In this document: positions 13,763 to 20,675 of the stretch, one piece after another | Position numbering within the stretch: position 1 is the stretch's first letter | Layout: every line of letters starts with the position of its first letter | NCBI GenBank assembly: GCA_009914555.1 | Contig: WNDY01000002.1 | Location: 1-64,000, forward strand | Length of the DNA stretch: 64,000 nucleotides | Source of the DNA: Xylophilus sp. | Lineage (GTDB): Bacteria; Pseudomonadota; Gammaproteobacteria; Burkholderiales; Burkholderiaceae_C | Reading direction: 5' to 3' | The notes under the pieces: model-generated | Told to the model about the DNA's origin: nothing | Seen by the model: the letters and a program-made list of their open reading frames with translations, nothing else | Databases searched by the model: none | Program-made: the position numbers and the translations under genes

Positions 13763-14209
13763 TTAGGCGGCGGGTTTCTTTTTTCTCTCGGCGCTGAAAC
13801 TGTCGGCAGCTTCCTTCGTCATTCCAACGAGGAACTTAACTGCCGACGGATCCAGCCACGGCGGCGCGCTGCCGATGTTGAGGACGGCATTGACCAGCTC
13901 TCGGCGCACCTCGTCCGCGCGCTCGTAGGCCGCCCAAGGCCCTTGCGCATCACCGGCCTGAGCCGCTTCTTTCGGCTCGTGATCGAGGGTTCCGCGCTCC
14001 ATCCCTAATTTTTCTTCGATTTCGCGCGCGAGGTCGCTGCCCATGCTCCTGACCTTCCCAGTCCGGGTATTGGGTGCTTTGTTCTTGATTTGGGTGAGGG
14101 TCGCGTCCGTGCGAGTGCGGCCCAGCGCGGCGTTCAGGTCGGCCACCGTGCCGTGCGTTTCAACCAGCCGCAAGAGCCAAGCGTGACGCACCTCTTCTAT
14201 TGTTCTCAT
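13763..14209 (-). CDS. phage repressor (CI-type, DNA-binding, no S24 protease domain)
   Basis: This 148-residue protein is encoded divergently from the Cro-like gene, with three operators between them. Residues about 20-75 form the HTH domain (GTVADLNAALGRTRTDATLT, then SMGSDLAREIEEKLGM), of the kind seen in many proteobacterial prophage repressors. The remaining 70 residues are helical and have no LexA-like Ser-Lys protease motif or cleavage site, so classical RecA-driven self-cleavage is not expected. The likely start for its mRNA is only about 3 bases before the ATG. It probably binds the TAGCACCGTGCTA sites. Confidence 0.75.
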   Translation of the reverse strand: MRTIEEVRHAWLLRLVETHGTVADLNAALGRTRTDATLTQIKNKAPNTRTGKVRSMGSDLAREIEEKLGMERGTLDHEPKEAAQAGDAQGPWAAYERADEVRRELVNAVLNIGSAPPWLDPSAVKFLVGMTKEAADSFSAERKKKPAA

Positions 14210-14222
14210 ACCCTCTATTCCA

Positions 14223-14283
14223 TAGCACCCTGCTAATTATTGAAAGACGCACGGTGCTATTGCTTTTGTTTAGCACCGTGCTA
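14223..14283. promoter_or_regulatory. OR operators (three 13-bp palindromes)
   Basis: The sites are TAGCACCCTGCTA (14223-14235), the weaker half-conserved ACGCACGGTGCTA (14247-14259) and TAGCACCGTGCTA (14271-14283). Centres are at 14229, 14253 and 14277, exactly 24 bp apart, close to lambda OR spacing. The right-hand site overlaps pR and the left-hand site overlaps a leftward -10-like TATGGA (14219-14224) that could be the repressor-maintenance promoter. Confidence 0.85.
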
Positions 14284-14295
14284 TTATTCGCAGCA
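14260..14295 (+). promoter_or_regulatory. pR: rightward early promoter (leaderless start)
   Basis: TTGCTT (14260-14265) and TATTAT (14282-14287) are separated by 16 bp, with the 14271-14283 operator inside. The predicted start is at 14294-14295, on the ATG of the Cro-like gene. That ATG has no Shine-Dalgarno sequence upstream, so its mRNA is probably leaderless. Confidence 0.65.
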
Positions 14296-14555
14296 TGAAC
14301 CTGCGAACCTACATCGATCGGCAACGCGGACGGGCTGCCGCCCTTGGGCGGGCGCTCGAAGTTGCGCCCGTGCTCATTTCCCAGTGGGCGAACAACACCC
14401 GCCCCATTCCCGCCGAACGCTGCCCGACCATCGAGAAGGCCACGGGTGGCGCCGTGACGTGCGAAGAGCTGCGCCCCGACGTGGATTGGGCCTACCTGCG
14501 CGGCTCTGGCGCTGCTGCAAATAACGAGACGACTGGAAGCGAGGCTGCGGCATGA
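14295..14555 (+). CDS. Cro-like regulator of the YdaS family
   Basis: This is an 86-residue DNA-binding protein. Residues 3-60 (LRTYIDRQRGRAAALGRALE, VAPVLISQWANNTRPIPAER) match YdaS-type HTH proteins, which take the cro position in many temperate phages. It is divergent from the repressor, with OR between them. The tail is short and Glu/Ala-rich. It is expected to be the first rightward early protein and to bind the shared operators. Its ATG appears to be the first base of the transcript. Confidence 0.8.
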   Translation: MNLRTYIDRQRGRAAALGRALEVAPVLISQWANNTRPIPAERCPTIEKATGGAVTCEELRPDVDWAYLRGSGAAANNETTGSEAAA

Positions 14556-14611
14556 CGGGTTTCCTTTCTTTCGACGAAGCCAGTTTCCACCACCGCCAAG
14601 CGCGGGACTAG
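14552..14611 (+). CDS. possible 19-codon peptide after the Cro-like gene
   Basis: An ATG overlapping the Cro-like stop (ATGA) opens MTGFLSFDEASFHHRQARD and a TAG. The overlap matches the operon's usual coupling, but the peptide is tiny and nothing else supports it. It may be a truncated gene or chance. Confidence 0.2.
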   Translation: MTGFLSFDEASFHHRQARD

Positions 14612-14635
14612 ACGAAAAAAAGGAGACGTTCGCCA

Positions 14636-15094
14636 ATGCGCCGCCCCATCAAACAAGCCCACCGCGCCCTGTTTCTGGCCCTTCAGGCCGACGCCAAGGA
14701 ATACCCTGGCGGCGTCCGTGCCATCGCCGAAACAATGGGCATAAACGGCAACACCCTCGCTAACGGCATCAACCCCGACCACGAGGCCCCGCCGCCGTCC
14801 TTCAGCGTCATCCTCGAAATCGTCGTTGTGGCCCAAGCCAAGCGCGCCATCTTCGCGCTGGCCCACCTCGTCGGGCAGGTTCCTATGGACTTCGAGCTGG
14901 AAGCCCGGCCGCCTGCCGAGGCCGTCAAGCTGTTTCTGTCCCTGGTGAAGGCGTCGTCCGAACTGTTCGGTGCCGGATCCGAGGCCGCGATGGATGGCCG
15001 CTTCGACGGCGACGAGCGCCGCACGCTGGAACCGCTGCTGCTGGCGCTGATGAAGGCCAGCGGCGAGCTTCTTCAGGCCATCCGGGGGAACTGA
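14636..15094 (+). CDS. CII-like phage regulatory protein (CP76 family)
   Basis: This 152-residue protein resembles the Phage_CP76/regulatory CII family. The N-terminal HTH is visible (FLALQADAKEYPGGVRAIAE, then TMGINGNTLANGINPDHEAP), followed by a helical C-terminal half (PPAEAVKLFLSLVKASSELF). A strong AAAGGAG site precedes the ATG. It lies second in the rightward early operon, as cII does in lambda, so it probably acts in the lysis-lysogeny decision. Confidence 0.75.
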   Translation: MRRPIKQAHRALFLALQADAKEYPGGVRAIAETMGINGNTLANGINPDHEAPPPSFSVILEIVVVAQAKRAIFALAHLVGQVPMDFELEARPPAEAVKLFLSLVKASSELFGAGSEAAMDGRFDGDERRTLEPLLLALMKASGELLQAIRGN

Positions 15095-15096
15095 CC

Positions 15097-15489
15097 ATGA
15101 TGGCCGCCGAAACCCTGCAACGCCCCTCGCACGCCCGCCGCGCCGCTACCGCGCGCCGTCTGGGCGAGCAACAGATGCAGCTTTCCTTCGACGCCGCTAC
15201 TTCCGCTGACCCCAGCTTCGGCGCGCGCGCCTACGCCTTCATCGTCTCCTACGTGCGCGAGCAGGCCGCCACGCTGGGCAGTGTGCCCGGTGAGCAGGTG
15301 ACGCTTGCGGCGCGCGAGGCTGGCATTCGCCCGAAGGACGACAGGGCTTTCGGCGCCATCTATGCCAAGGCCATCCGCAACGGCGACCTCCGCGTGGCGG
15401 GCACCTGCGCGCGCGTGCGCGGGCACGGCACCGCCGGCGGACGCCTCTATGCGCCTGGCAACGGGAAGCCGTCGGAGGGCCAGGCTTGA
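15097..15489 (+). CDS. early phage protein of unknown function
   Basis: This is a 130-residue protein. The central part (FGARAYAFIVSYVREQAATL, then GEQVTLAAREAGIRPKDDRA, FGAIYAKAIRNGDLRVAG) looks like a small winged-helix domain of a type common in early operons of temperate phages. It starts with tandem ATGs 3 bp after the CII-like gene and its stop overlaps the TTG start of the methyltransferase. A DNA-binding or replication-accessory role is plausible but not shown. Confidence 0.55.
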   Translation: MMAAETLQRPSHARRAATARRLGEQQMQLSFDAATSADPSFGARAYAFIVSYVREQAATLGSVPGEQVTLAAREAGIRPKDDRAFGAIYAKAIRNGDLRVAGTCARVRGHGTAGGRLYAPGNGKPSEGQA

Positions 15490-15993
15490 ACGTCCTCTTT
15501 GAAACCGGGGAATCCGGCGCGACCGCGACGACGCATGACTGGCTGACCCCGCCCGAACTGCTGGCGACATTGGGCGAGTTCGACCTCGATCCCTGCGCCA
15601 GCGAATACCAGCCGTGGCGCACGGCGCGTCAGCAATTCACTATCCGCGACGACGGCCTGACCCGTGAATGGGATGGCCGCGTCTGGTGCAACCCGCCCTA
15701 TGGCCCGCACGCGGCCCAGTGGTTGGAACGCTGCGCTGCCCACGGGAATGCTGTCGCCCTGGTGTTTGCCCGCACTGAAACCGCCGTCTTCCAAGATCAC
15801 GTTTGGCCCAAGGCCGACGCCATGCTGTTCCTGCGCGGGCGTCTGTCGTTCAGGCTTCCTGGGGGGGGGACGTGCCGGAAATTCGGGCGCACCGTCCGTT
15901 CTGATCGCCTTCGGCAAGGGCAATGCCGACATCCTCGCCACCTGCGGGCTGGCTGGCGCGTTCGTGCGTCTTGGAGGTCGTGATGCGCATTGA
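15486..15993 (+). CDS. Dam-type phage DNA N6-adenine methyltransferase, frameshifted in a poly-G run
   Basis: This is a DNMT_Dam-family enzyme, which methylates adenine in phage DNA. The TTG start (15486) overlaps the previous stop. The N-terminal TPPELLATLGEFDLDPCASE and catalytic WCNPPYGPHAAQWL (NPPY) are intact. At 15861-15869 there are nine G residues. With eight, the frame would run on through RAGNSGAPSVLIAFGKGNAD to a stop at 15993, overlapping the next gene (168 residues). As sequenced it reads GGGTCRKFGR and stops at 15983 with a wrong C-terminus. This is either phase variation, decay, or a homopolymer sequencing error. Confidence 0.8.
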
Positions 15994-17239
15994 CCCATGC
16001 TACTTCGGTGACTGCCGAGATTCCATGCGCGCGATGATCGCTGCGGGGGGGCGTAAGGTGCAAACCATCGTCACTTCGCCGCCGTACTGGGGCCTGCGCG
16101 ACTACGGCAACCCGCCGGGAATCTGGGGCGGGGATCCCGCCTGCGAGCACGCCTTCGACATGGAGCGCACCGAGCATGAGCACCGCACGGGGCTTGGCCT
16201 GGCCGACCTTGGCGAGAAATACGCCGGCGGTGGGCACAAGCAAGGCCAGATCGGCAGCATCGTGGTGGAGCAAGGCACCTGCCCGAAGTGTGGAGCATGG
16301 CGCGGCGCCCTGGGTCACGAACCAACGCCGCAGCTTTTCGTCGATCACCTGGTTGAGGTGTTCTGCTACGCCCGCGACCTGCTGGCCGATGACGGCACGC
16401 TCTGGCTGAACCTGGGCGACAGCTACGCCTCGAAACCGAACGGCCCGAAGGCGAGCGCATCTTGCGCGCTGAACTCGCAGGCGCACGGGAAATGGCGCAA
16501 CGAACACGGGCAGCGCAGCCGTGGCCTTGCTGGCGGCTTGAAGCACAAAGACTTGGTGGGAATTCCGTGGCGCGTCGCGCTGGCCCTTCAGGACGATGGC
16601 TGGTATCTCCGGCAGGACATCATCTGGCATAAGCCGAATCCGATGCCGGAGAGCGTCGCTGACCGCTGCACGAAGGCCCACGAATACCTGTTCCTGCTGT
16701 CCAAGTCGGACAGGTACTACTTCGACAACGAGGCCATCAAGGAACCGGCGCGCTACACCGGCCTGGCGAATCAGGACGCCAGTGGCTTCAAGAACCCGAT
16801 GGACTTCAACGGCAAACACGCCAGCGCCACAGTGCGAGGTGATCGCGGCAGCAAGCGCAACAGCTTCGCGCGCGTTACCAAGGACAGCGCCGGCGAGCAC
16901 GGTCAGAAGCCCCAATTCCGACCTGACCGCGAGGACGTGGATTACGCTGGGCTGCGCAACAAGCGCAGCGTCTGGACGGTTGCCACCGAGGGCTACAGCG
17001 GTGCGCACTTTGCCGTGTTCCCGCCGGCGCTCATTGAGCCGTGCATCCTGGCAGGCAGCAGGCCGGGCGACATCGTGCTTGACCCGTTCCTTGGCTCTGG
17101 CACCACGGCGCAGGTTTCTCAGGCCCTTGGTCGGCATTGGGTGGGCTGCGAACTGAACCAGGAATATTCGCCGCTCCAAGATGCGCGCACGCGCCAGCGC
17201 GGCCTGATGCTGACCGTGGAAGGGGCTTGCGATGCGTGA
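15983..17239 (+). CDS. DNA methyltransferase (N4/N6 type, SPPY motif)
   Basis: This is a 418-residue amino-methyltransferase of the permuted (beta) order. The catalytic SPPY (residues 32-35, TSPPYWGLRDYGNPPG) comes first and the SAM-binding LDPFLGSGTTAQ lies near residue 366. SPPY is typical of N4-cytosine enzymes but also occurs in adenine ones. A CPKC pair near residue 95 may belong to a small zinc insertion. The ATG at 15983 has GGAGG upstream, and the 11-bp overlap with the repaired Dam frame supports that start. It probably protects phage DNA from host restriction. Confidence 0.85.
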   Translation: MRIDPCYFGDCRDSMRAMIAAGGRKVQTIVTSPPYWGLRDYGNPPGIWGGDPACEHAFDMERTEHEHRTGLGLADLGEKYAGGGHKQGQIGSIVVEQGTCPKCGAWRGALGHEPTPQLFVDHLVEVFCYARDLLADDGTLWLNLGDSYASKPNGPKASASCALNSQAHGKWRNEHGQRSRGLAGGLKHKDLVGIPWRVALALQDDGWYLRQDIIWHKPNPMPESVADRCTKAHEYLFLLSKSDRYYFDNEAIKEPARYTGLANQDASGFKNPMDFNGKHASATVRGDRGSKRNSFARVTKDSAGEHGQKPQFRPDREDVDYAGLRNKRSVWTVATEGYSGAHFAVFPPALIEPCILAGSRPGDIVLDPFLGSGTTAQVSQALGRHWVGCELNQEYSPLQDARTRQRGLMLTVEGACDA

Positions 17240-18200
17240 TTACTCGAAAGTCGGCCCCCAGTTCTGGATCGGCCCCACCGGCAAGAAGCTGCGCGCAGCA
17301 GGCATGGAGGCGCAAATCGTTGCCATGTACCTGCTTACCAGCCCGCACGCCAACATGCTGGGCCTGTATTACTGCCCCGTCATGTTCATTGCGCACGAAA
17401 CCGGGCTTGGGATTGAAGGGGCTAACAAGGGGCTTCAAAGGGCCATCGAAGCGGATTTTTGCCAGTACGACGAGGCATCCGAAGTGGTCTGGGTGATGGA
17501 AATGGCCTCGTACCAAGTGGGGGAGGCCCTGAAAGCCAGTGACCTGCGGGTGAAAGGAGTGCAAAACGAGTACGCATCCCTGCCAGAAAACCCTTATTTG
17601 GCGCGGTTTTACGAGAAATACAGCGATGCTTTTTGCATGTCGTCTTGCCGTGGAAACAGTAGCCCCTCTGAAGCCCCTCTGAAGCCCCTTGCAAGCCAAG
17701 AACAGGAACAGGAGAAAGAACAGAAGCAGGAACAGAAAGATAAGGGCGCTGCCGCGCCTGCACCTTCGTCCCCTGGGCCTGACGGCGAAGGTTCGCCTGC
17801 TGAACCCGGCCAGCCTGACGGTGCCGGTGCTGCTGCACCTGCTGCCGATGGCGGCAAGGGCGGCGACAAGCTGCCGCGTGCTCTGGGCGTGCGCGATCTG
17901 GTTGCCGAGGGCGTGGAGCGCCAGCACGCCGAGGACTGGCTGAAGGTGCGCACCGCCAAGCGCGCACCGCTGACCCCGACCGCATGGGATGACGTGAAGG
18001 CCGAAGCGGCCAAGGCCGGCATCACCCCCGCCGATGCCGTGAAGGTTTCCGCGACGAACTCGTGGCAGGGGTTTAAGGCGACGTGGTACGCGAAGCTTGG
18101 GCAGGAGGGCCAAGCCCATGCCGGGCGCGGTGGTTTGCCCACCAACGGCACGCATGGCGGCTACGAGAACCGCAACTACGGCCAAGGGGGTGCGCTGTGA
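17232..18200 (+). CDS. phage replication initiation protein (O-like)
   Basis: This 322-residue protein is placed directly before the helicase loader, as lambda O precedes P. The N-terminal domain (MRDYSKVGPQFWIGPTGKKL, then GLYYCPVMFIAHETGLGIEG) is the winged-helix start seen in many proteobacterial prophage replication proteins. A Gln/Glu/Lys then Ala/Pro/Gly linker (residues about 150-215) leads to a helical C-terminus (HAEDWLKVRTAKRAPLTPTA) that probably contacts the loader or helicase. An origin could lie within the gene, but I see no clear iteron array. Confidence 0.75.
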   Translation: MRDYSKVGPQFWIGPTGKKLRAAGMEAQIVAMYLLTSPHANMLGLYYCPVMFIAHETGLGIEGANKGLQRAIEADFCQYDEASEVVWVMEMASYQVGEALKASDLRVKGVQNEYASLPENPYLARFYEKYSDAFCMSSCRGNSSPSEAPLKPLASQEQEQEKEQKQEQKDKGAAAPAPSSPGPDGEGSPAEPGQPDGAGAAAPAADGGKGGDKLPRALGVRDLVAEGVERQHAEDWLKVRTAKRAPLTPTAWDDVKAEAAKAGITPADAVKVSATNSWQGFKATWYAKLGQEGQAHAGRGGLPTNGTHGGYENRNYGQGGAL

Positions 18201-19012
18201 GCACGATGACCCGCACCGGCTTTCATACCCCGCCGCTGACCCGTCCCGCCACCTGCGAGAAGCACGGCGAATACGAGGCCCGCTGCTACCTGGGCGATGT
18301 TTGGACAAGCTGCCCGACCTGCGCCGCCGAAGAACAGGCCCGCCAGCAGGCCGAGGCTGACGCCAAGGTGCGCGCTGACGCGGTTGCGCGCTGGCAACGC
18401 AAGATCGGCGAGGCCGGCATCCCCGAGCGGTTTCGTGACCGCCGCCTTGCCACCTACGCCGTGAATTTGCCAGGACAGCAGCGTGCCATTGACTTCGCAA
18501 ATGCCTACGTCGCCCAATTCGGCGAGATCCGCAAGACGGGCCGCTCTGCGCTGTTCATCGGTCTGACCGGCACCGGGAAGACCCACTTGGCCGTCGGCAT
18601 CGGCCTGGAGGTTATGGAGCATCACGGCGCCGCCGTGCTTTTCACCAGCGTCATGCGAGCGGTGCGACGTATCAAGGACACATGGACGCGCGATAGCCGC
18701 AAGAGCGAAAGCGAGGCCATCGCCGAGTTGGTGTTCCCTGACCTGCTGATTCTTGATGAAGTTGGTACGCAATTCGGTTCCGACACTGAACGGCTGATCC
18801 TGTTCGACATCCTGAACGAGCGGTACGAGCGCCGGCGCCCGACCATCCTCATGTCGAACTTGGCCCTGAATGACGCCGAAGAAGGCGGGCGCGTGGTGCC
18901 GGGCATCAAGTCCTATCTGGGCGAGCGGGTGTTCGACCGCCTGCGCGAGGACGGCGGCCAGTCCGTCGTCTTCGACTGGCCCAGCCATCGGAAAGGGGGC
19001 GACCATGCCTAA
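18197..19012 (+). CDS. DnaC-like helicase loader ATPase
   Basis: This 271-residue AAA+ ATPase loads the host replicative helicase onto phage DNA. The GTG at 18197 overlaps the previous stop (GTGA), with AAGGGGG upstream. Cys20, Cys30, Cys39 and Cys42 (ATCEKHGEYEARC, SCPTC) form a probable N-terminal zinc finger. Walker A is GLTGTGKTH (about 122-130) and Walker B LLILDEVG (about 183-190). The rest matches the DnaC/IstB group (SVMRAVRRIKDTW, LFDILNERYERRRPTILMSN). Confidence 0.85.
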   Translation: MSTMTRTGFHTPPLTRPATCEKHGEYEARCYLGDVWTSCPTCAAEEQARQQAEADAKVRADAVARWQRKIGEAGIPERFRDRRLATYAVNLPGQQRAIDFANAYVAQFGEIRKTGRSALFIGLTGTGKTHLAVGIGLEVMEHHGAAVLFTSVMRAVRRIKDTWTRDSRKSESEAIAELVFPDLLILDEVGTQFGSDTERLILFDILNERYERRRPTILMSNLALNDAEEGGRVVPGIKSYLGERVFDRLREDGGQSVVFDWPSHRKGGDHA

Positions 19013-19202
19013 GCCCGGCGAGCAGCACCACAAGGCCCGGCTGTCCGACGCCAAGGTGCGCGAAATGCGCGCCATGTACCACGGCTGGCAGGCCGGCACC
19101 TGCGCGCATCGCAAGGGCTACGGCGTTCTGGGCCGCCTGTTCGGTTGCAGCCCCTGGACGGCGCGCGACATCGTGACCTACCGCACGCGGATTGGAGCCT
19201 GA
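19005..19202 (+). CDS. small HTH-like phage protein
   Basis: This is a 65-residue basic protein starting at the ATG at 19005, which overlaps the loader gene by 8 bp. LSDAKVREMRAMYHGWQAGT, then GRLFGCSPWTARDIVTYRTR, looks like a single homeodomain-type or resolvase-type HTH. Its function is unknown. It sits among recombination and modification genes of the rightward early operon. Confidence 0.6.
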   Translation: MPKPGEQHHKARLSDAKVREMRAMYHGWQAGTCAHRKGYGVLGRLFGCSPWTARDIVTYRTRIGA

Positions 19203-19204
19203 CC

Positions 19205-19681
19205 ATGAGCGACGTGGTTCTGGTGAAGACCCTCAACGGCGCGCTGGCTCCGGCGGACGCGGAGGCCGCCGCCTTCGTCGAAAAGCTGAAGGCCGGCCAG
19301 GGCGTGCGCGCAACGGTGCGCAAGGCGCGCAACGTCAAGTTCCACCGCAAGGCGTTCGCCCTGTTCAAGCTGGCCTTCGAGGTCTGGGAGCCGGTCACGC
19401 CCCTGGAATACAAGGGACTGCCCGTCGCCAAGGACTTCGAGCGGTTCCGCAAGGACGTGACCATCCTGGCCGGGTTCTACAAGCCGGTTTACAACGTGCG
19501 CGGCGAGCTGCGGCTGGCAGCCGAAAGCCTGTCCTTTTCCCGCATGGACGATGAGCGGTTCGAGCAGGTGTTCCGCGCCGTGCTCACGGTGGTCTGGGCT
19601 CGAGTGCTGAAGGCTGCCGGCTACGCCAGCGAGGAAGAGGTGGAGCGCGTCGTCAATGAGCTGATGAGGTTCGACCAATGA
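19205..19681 (+). CDS. DUF1367 family phage protein
   Basis: This 158-residue protein resembles DUF1367, a family found in the nin-like region of many temperate phages. The hallmark is VRKARNVKFHRKAFALFKLA followed by a helical C-terminal half with DERFEQVFRAVLTVVWARVL. The start is the ATG at 19205, after the upstream TGA. Function is unknown; NinB-like recombination roles are suggested by neighbourhood only. Confidence 0.75.
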   Translation: MSDVVLVKTLNGALAPADAEAAAFVEKLKAGQGVRATVRKARNVKFHRKAFALFKLAFEVWEPVTPLEYKGLPVAKDFERFRKDVTILAGFYKPVYNVRGELRLAAESLSFSRMDDERFEQVFRAVLTVVWARVLKAAGYASEEEVERVVNELMRFDQ

Positions 19682-19732
19682 AGCGCGCCCCGACCGCCGC
19701 TGAGAAAAGCGCGCCCCGACCGCCGCTGAGAA
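19681..19732 (+). repeat. perfect 26-bp tandem duplication at the start of ref
   Basis: Positions 19681-19706 and 19707-19732 are identical 26-bp copies. Deleting one joins the ATG at 19678 in frame to the Ref protein (MKRAPTAAEKRHMGRVAALG). With both copies the frame is shifted by 26 bp (not a multiple of 3), so the original start no longer leads into Ref. Confidence 0.9.
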
Positions 19733-19739
19733 GCGCCAT

Positions 19740-20006
19740 ATGGGCCGCGTCGCCGCGCTTGGCTGCATCCTCTGCGATCACCTTGGCCTGGGCGCCACGC
19801 CGGCGCAGGTGCATCACATCCGCGAGGGGCAAGGGGCCAGCCAGCGCGCCAGTAACTTTCTGACCGTGCCCCTGTGCCCGGAGCACCACCAGGGCAACAC
19901 CGGCCTGCATGGGCTGGGCACCAACGCCTTCGAGCGCACCTACCGGCTGTCCGAGCTGGACTTGCTCGCCATGACCATCGAACGACTGGGGGCCGGATGC
20001 CGGTAA
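19740..20006 (+). CDS. ref: Ref-family RecA-dependent nuclease, 5' end rearranged
   Basis: This protein resembles phage P1 Ref, an HNH-type nuclease that cuts DNA bound by RecA. The conserved core is present: GCILCDHLGLGATPAQVHHI, then LTVPLCPEHHQGNTGLHGLG and FERTYRLSELDLLAMT, with CxxC, HH and CPEHH zinc or catalytic residues. The original ATG (19678, overlapping the DUF1367 stop) is out of frame because of the 26-bp tandem duplication. Translation can restart at the in-frame ATG at 19740, giving 88 residues that lack about 12 basic N-terminal residues. It may therefore be active or weakly expressed. Confidence 0.75.
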   Translation: MGRVAALGCILCDHLGLGATPAQVHHIREGQGASQRASNFLTVPLCPEHHQGNTGLHGLGTNAFERTYRLSELDLLAMTIERLGAGCR

Positions 20007-20227
20007 ATGCCGACGACACCGTGAAGTGCATCGACTGCGGCCACTACCGGATGAAGGATGCCGGGCAGATGGGCCGCCTGGGCTTCGGCCTCTGCGCCAT
20101 GAGCCCCAGCACGTCGTCCTTCCCGTCGTCGGTGTATCCCCGCCAGTGCGCGCAGTTCCGCCTGGCCGACGAGAAGACCCTGGGCGCGCGCCGCGCGTGG
20201 CTGGAAAAACGCGGGGAGGCTGCCTGA
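19997..20227 (+). CDS. small zinc-binding-type phage protein
   Basis: This is a 76-residue protein starting at the ATG at 19997, overlapping the Ref stop by 10 bp. CIDCGHYRM (CxxC), GLCAMSP and PRQCAQF suggest a four-cysteine zinc site. Small proteins of this shape, with a final RRAWLEK helix, are common in early phage operons. Function is unknown. The stop overlaps the next ATG (TGATG). Confidence 0.6.
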   Translation: MPVNADDTVKCIDCGHYRMKDAGQMGRLGFGLCAMSPSTSSFPSSVYPRQCAQFRLADEKTLGARRAWLEKRGEAA

Positions 20228-20250
20228 TGGCCGCGAATACCTTGCGCTGG
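20203..20250 (+). promoter_or_regulatory. weaker copy of the late-promoter element
   Basis: GGAAAAA (20203-20209) is followed after exactly 28 bp by TACCTT (20238-20243), the same geometry as the other late elements. It lies within coding sequence and lacks the C just before GG that most copies have. If active it would begin near 20250 and serve the Xre-type regulator and terminase genes. Confidence 0.3.
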
Positions 20251-20673
20251 ACGGAAGAGCAGCTTGCCGCGCACCAGAAGCGCACGGCGGAGCCGGCCCG
20301 CGCCGGTATGGCCGAAGGCGGGCAGGCCGCCGCGCTCCCCGTCGCCACGGGCACCGTGCGCGAGCCCGACATGAACAAGACCGAGGCCGAGTACGCCCAG
20401 ATGCTGGAAGCCCGCCGCGTGAGCGGGGAAATCCAGTGGTGGGCCTACGAAGTCATGACCCTGAAGCTGGCGGACAACACGCGCTACACGCCGGACTTCC
20501 TGGTGATGCTGGCCGACGGGGCCTTGGAGGCACATGAAACGAAGGGCGGATTCATCCGCGAAGACGGGTGGCTGAAGTTGAAGGTGGCCGCCGGCATGTT
20601 TCCGTTCCGGTTCTTCCTCTGCCAAAAGCAGGCGAAGAAGGCGGGCGGCGGCTGGACTATCAGGAGGGTGTAA
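20227..20673 (+). CDS. DUF1064 phage nuclease (PD-(D/E)xK type)
   Basis: This 148-residue protein matches DUF1064, a phage endonuclease-like family sometimes annotated as a Holliday-junction resolvase analogue. Residues about 50-140 hold the core: NKTEAEYAQMLEARRVSGEI, then YTPDFLVMLADGALEAHETK with D90 and the E-x-K of EAHETKG. The first 45 residues are extra and probably disordered. The TGATG overlap sets the start. It probably processes recombination or replication intermediates. Confidence 0.75.
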   Translation: MAANTLRWTEEQLAAHQKRTAEPARAGMAEGGQAAALPVATGTVREPDMNKTEAEYAQMLEARRVSGEIQWWAYEVMTLKLADNTRYTPDFLVMLADGALEAHETKGGFIREDGWLKLKVAAGMFPFRFFLCQKQAKKAGGGWTIRRV

Positions 20674-20675
20674 CG

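Noticed and set aside
16045..16051. Seven-G run in the second methyltransferase as a frameshift
   Set aside because: The frame is continuous and protein-like through the run (MIAAGGRKVQ).
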